Positions 61,683-64,000 of a stretch of DNA of 64,000 nt are shown one piece after another. Numbering within the stretch: the stretch's first letter is position 1; every line of letters starts with the position of its first letter. The notes under the pieces are model-generated. The model had not been told where the DNA came from and did not search any database. It worked only from the letters and a program-made list of their open reading frames with translations. The stretch spans positions 1 to 64,000 of the forward strand of contig JABTTV010000001.1 of assembly GCA_015075725.1 (NCBI GenBank). Direction: 5' to 3'. The stretch is from Anaerolineales bacterium (lineage in GTDB: Bacteria > Chloroflexota > Anaerolineae > Anaerolineales > Villigracilaceae). The translations under genes and the position numbers were made by a program.

Positions 61683-62288
61683 ATCAAGACCAATGGACTG
61701 CCGCAAGACCCGCCAATCGAGAAACGTTCACCGATCCGCCACTTGACGAACTCCCTGCCTGCGTGTAAAATCGCCGCCATTGTCTGGTTGGGATCACAAT
61801 CGAATAAACGGAGATTTAGCGGCTGGGTCCCGCTTTTGGTTTCGATACGCCCTTCGGGTCGATCAACCAACAACGGGATCACGAGGTAGAGGTTCTCCCG
61901 TGCGAACGGGACGCTAATCGCCCTCACCCCACCCCTCTTCCGAGGGGAGAGGGAAAGAGCGAGAAAATCGGATAGATCAGCGGATGCCTCTGGAGTCGGT
62001 TCACCGGCTTCCTTCTCCCTTCCAAAGCAAGCGTATCCACGAAAACCGCATGGCAACAGGCGGGACAAGTGAGCGTAGTGAGCGGGCAGTTTTGCCTGTT
62101 TGTTTGGAAGGGCATTTGTTTTAAATACCGAAGCGGATAAAACAGACATGCCCAGGCGTGTCTGTTTTATTTTGCCCTCACCCCTTCCCTCTCCCAGGAA
62201 AGAGAGGGGGAAAGTGAAAATGAGCAAGAATCGGGTCGCAAGCATCGGGAACGCCAAATACAATCTCGTGCAAGAAAAGGAGATTGAT
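61683..62288. other. 606-bp intergenic region with repeats and a hairpin
   Basis: No convincing gene. It holds two inverted CCCTCACCCC...CTCTCCC...GGGG-type repeats (about 61920-61962 and 62173-62215), a TTCGATACGCCCTTCGGGTCG word near 61840-61862, and a terminator-like hairpin at 62139-62168 (AAAACAGACATGC with GCGTGTCTGTTTT). Long frames across it lack ribosome-binding sites and family resemblance. Confidence 0.55.
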
Positions 62289-63131
62289 ATGGAAAAAGAA
62301 CTCGAACCTTTACAACACTATCGGCTGATCGAACAAGCCATTGAGTACATCGAAGCCAATGTGCAGAATCAGCCCGAACTGGCGGAGATTGCCTCGGCTG
62401 TGGGGCTGAGCGAGTATCACTTTCAACGCCTGTTCACCCGCTGGGCGGGCATCAGCCCCAAACGCTTCATGCAATTCCTGACGAAGGAACAAGCGAAGGA
62501 AATCCTCGACCGGTCGGAGAATCTGCTGGATACCACGCATCAGGTCGGACTATCGAGCCTGGGTCGGCTCCATGACCTTTTCGTCAACACCGAAGCCGTG
62601 ACCCCTGGCGAGTACAAGTCGCGCGGGGAAGGCGTGACCATCCGGTATGGGATCCACATTACGCCGTTCGGGAAATGCCTGATCGCCACAACCGAGCGCG
62701 GAATCTGCCACCTCGGGTTTATCGATGGAAGCGAAGGCAGGGCGGTCGATAACCTGGTGAGCCATTGGAAGCACGCAAGCATGACCGAGGATTACGCCAG
62801 TACCGTTCCGCTCGTCAACCGCATCTTCCTGGACGGGAAGCCTGATGCTCCTCTCAAGCTCCACCTTCGCGGGACGAATTTCCAGATCAAGGTCTGGGAG
62901 GCGCTTCTCAGTGTCCCATCCGGCGCGCTGACCACTTATGAGCAGATCGCTACTCATATTGGCAATCCGCGTGCTGTCCGCGCAGTGGGAAGCGCGGTGG
63001 GAGACAATCCGATCGCATATCTCATCCCGTGCCATCGGGTGATCCGCAAAAGCGGCGAATTCGGGAATTATCTGTATGGATCGGTCCGCAAGAAGGCGAT
63101 TTTAGCAAGAGAATTAGCAGTATTGGAGTAA
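62289..63131 (+). CDS. Ada-like bifunctional AraC-type regulator/O6-methylguanine-DNA methyltransferase
   Basis: A 280-residue protein. Residues about 5-105 are an AraC-type helix-turn-helix pair (YIEANVQNQPELAEIASAVGLSEYHFQRLF). Residues about 115-275 are the alkyltransferase with VPSGALTTYEQIA, NPRAVRAVGSAVGDNP and the active-site Cys in IPCHRVIRKSGEFGNY. The N-terminal zinc-binding AdaA domain is missing, so it can repair O6-alkylguanine but would not sense methyl phosphotriesters as E. coli Ada does. ATG 62289 has AAGGAG 6 bp upstream. Confidence 0.93.
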   Translation: MEKELEPLQHYRLIEQAIEYIEANVQNQPELAEIASAVGLSEYHFQRLFTRWAGISPKRFMQFLTKEQAKEILDRSENLLDTTHQVGLSSLGRLHDLFVNTEAVTPGEYKSRGEGVTIRYGIHITPFGKCLIATTERGICHLGFIDGSEGRAVDNLVSHWKHASMTEDYASTVPLVNRIFLDGKPDAPLKLHLRGTNFQIKVWEALLSVPSGALTTYEQIATHIGNPRAVRAVGSAVGDNPIAYLIPCHRVIRKSGEFGNYLYGSVRKKAILARELAVLE

Positions 63132-63153
63132 GCAGAAAGACCTGGCTGGTCCT

Positions 63154-63172
63154 GAAGACCTGTCAGGTCTTC
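63154..63172. repeat. GAAGACCTGTCAGGTCTTC palindrome
   Basis: 8-bp arms with a GTC centre, containing the ACCTGTCAGGT core also seen at 24904-24938 and related to the 6S terminator stem. Confidence 0.6.
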
Positions 63173-63193
63173 GACTAAACAAAAGGGAATCGA

Positions 63194-64000
63194 ATGAAAT
63201 CAAAAATCTGGGTCGCGTTAATCACACTTTATATCGTTTGGGGTTCGACGTATTTCGGAATCAAAGTCGCCATCGAGACCATTCCGCCCTTCTTTCATGC
63301 GGCGATACGATTCCTCATTTCGGGTGTGCTCATCCTGCTCTGGCAGAAAGCCGCTGGGCAGGAAATGCCCACCCGCAGGCAGTGGGGCTCCACATTCATC
63401 ATCGGCAACCTGTTGTTGTTGGGCGGAAATGGGCTTGTCTCCTGGGCGGAACAATTCATCCCATCGGGCATTGCGGCCTTGACCATTGCCACGGTTCCTC
63501 TCTGGCTGGTTATCCTCGAGGCGATGCGCCCGGGGGGAATCAAACCTACGTGGCAGGCAATCACCGGCCTGGCGATCGGTTTTCTTGGCATATTTATCCT
63601 GGTTGGACCCGCCGAATTCTCAGGCGGCGGGATGAAGCTGGATCCCTTCGGCGTGATCGCCCTGCTTACCGCATGTATTTTGTGGGCGATCGGCTCGATT
63701 TACAGCAAGTCTGCGGATTTGCCGAAATCGTCTTTTATGACGACAGGCGCGGAAATGCTCATGGGCAGTATCGGCTTGATCGTCGTCTCGTTGTTGACGG
63801 GCGAATTGAACGGATGGAACCCGGCTGAGACGTCGACGCGGTCGTTGATCGGGCTGGTTTATCTCATCACCATCGGGTCGATCATTGGGTTCGGATCGTA
63901 CATCTGGCTGCTGCAAAACGCGCCGATCTCACTCGTCGCCACGTATGCATATGTCAATCCGATCGTGGCCGTGATCCTTGGATATCTATTTGGAAACGAA
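63194..64000 (+). CDS. EamA/DMT-superfamily transporter, 3' end outside the window
   Basis: The first 269 codons of a ten-helix drug/metabolite transporter of the YedA type. The frame stays open to the window edge. Recognisable segments are LYIVWGSTYFGIKVAIETIP, AAIRFLISGVLILLW, WAEQFIPSGIAALTIATVPL and YAYVNPIVAVILGY. It is unrelated in position to the EamA gene at 54191. AAAAGGGA precedes the ATG. Confidence 0.85.
   Translation, partial: MKSKIWVALITLYIVWGSTYFGIKVAIETIPPFFHAAIRFLISGVLILLWQKAAGQEMPTRRQWGSTFIIGNLLLLGGNGLVSWAEQFIPSGIAALTIATVPLWLVILEAMRPGGIKPTWQAITGLAIGFLGIFILVGPAEFSGGGMKLDPFGVIALLTACILWAIGSIYSKSADLPKSSFMTTGAEMLMGSIGLIVVSLLTGELNGWNPAETSTRSLIGLVYLITIGSIIGFGSYIWLLQNAPISLVATYAYVNPIVAVILGYLFGNE

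Noticed and set aside
61577-62263. Long minus-strand frame of 228 codons
   Set aside because: It runs through the 6S terminator and several repeats, has no ribosome-binding site and no recognisable domain.

Overview
The window looks like chromosome from a member of the Chloroflexota, most likely an Anaerolineae-type organism. This is inferred from gene content and gene style and was not tested by a search. GC content is moderate to high, interrupted by AT-richer patches. Genes with Gram-positive-like SecG, SMC and MreB-type proteins, several Thr/Pro-rich (TPT-type) extracytoplasmic linkers, lipoproteins without any LPS or outer-membrane genes, and AsnRS together with GatCAB all fit that picture. 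Intergenic DNA is full of short palindromic repeats, and several of these have entered reading frames.

Layout. 1-2.4 kb: small unrelated genes (NmrA-like SDR, DUF1801, a frameshifted GNAT) separated by attC-like sequences, resembling a decayed integron cassette array. 2.4-9 kb: a membrane protein, then the F1 part of ATP synthase (atpA-G-D-C) with an mreB-like gene 5 bp downstream; no Fo or delta genes are present. 9-24.9 kb: housekeeping genes (HerA-type ATPase, HD hydrolase, miaA, acyl-CoA ligase, DUF1385, M20 peptidase, solute-binding protein, secG, PHP, rpsF-ssb-rpsR). 25-36.6 kb: parvulin-type foldase, V4R protein, AT-rich WD40 lipoprotein, DUF2283, smc-rnc, aldo/keto reductase and two small zinc proteins. 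37-47.2 kb: an envelope polysaccharide region (heparinase-like lyase, WecA-like transferase, epimerase, glycosyltransferase), interrupted by an AT-rich methylase/TRD/HEPN-like gene that an 826-bp IS5-family element has split with a clean 4-bp target duplication, and by a BrnT/BrnA toxin-antitoxin pair. 47.4-61.3 kb: a tiny membrane protein, then the Asp/Asn translation region (aspS, gatC-add-gatA, gatB, asnS), plus a MazF-like toxin coupled to a DapB-like gene, a DinB protein, and an alkaline-phosphatase-fold membrane protein. 61.4-64 kb: a 6S RNA, an Ada-like repair protein and a partial EamA transporter.

The most striking signal is upstream of aspS. A 27-codon leader ORF (47868-47951) contains ten consecutive Asn/Asp codons. 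It is followed by an intrinsic terminator whose 5' arm can instead pair over 10 bp with the end of the leader ORF. This is a complete ribosome-mediated attenuator. The AspRS it controls carries His31 and Gly83, residues associated with non-discriminating enzymes that charge both tRNA-Asp and tRNA-Asn, and gatCAB lies close by. The leader would therefore sense both products of one enzyme.

Other points of interest are palindromic repeats inserted in frame into smc and a heparinase gene, and three TATAAT boxes placed exactly 9 nt before a start codon, suggesting leaderless or nearly leaderless mRNAs.
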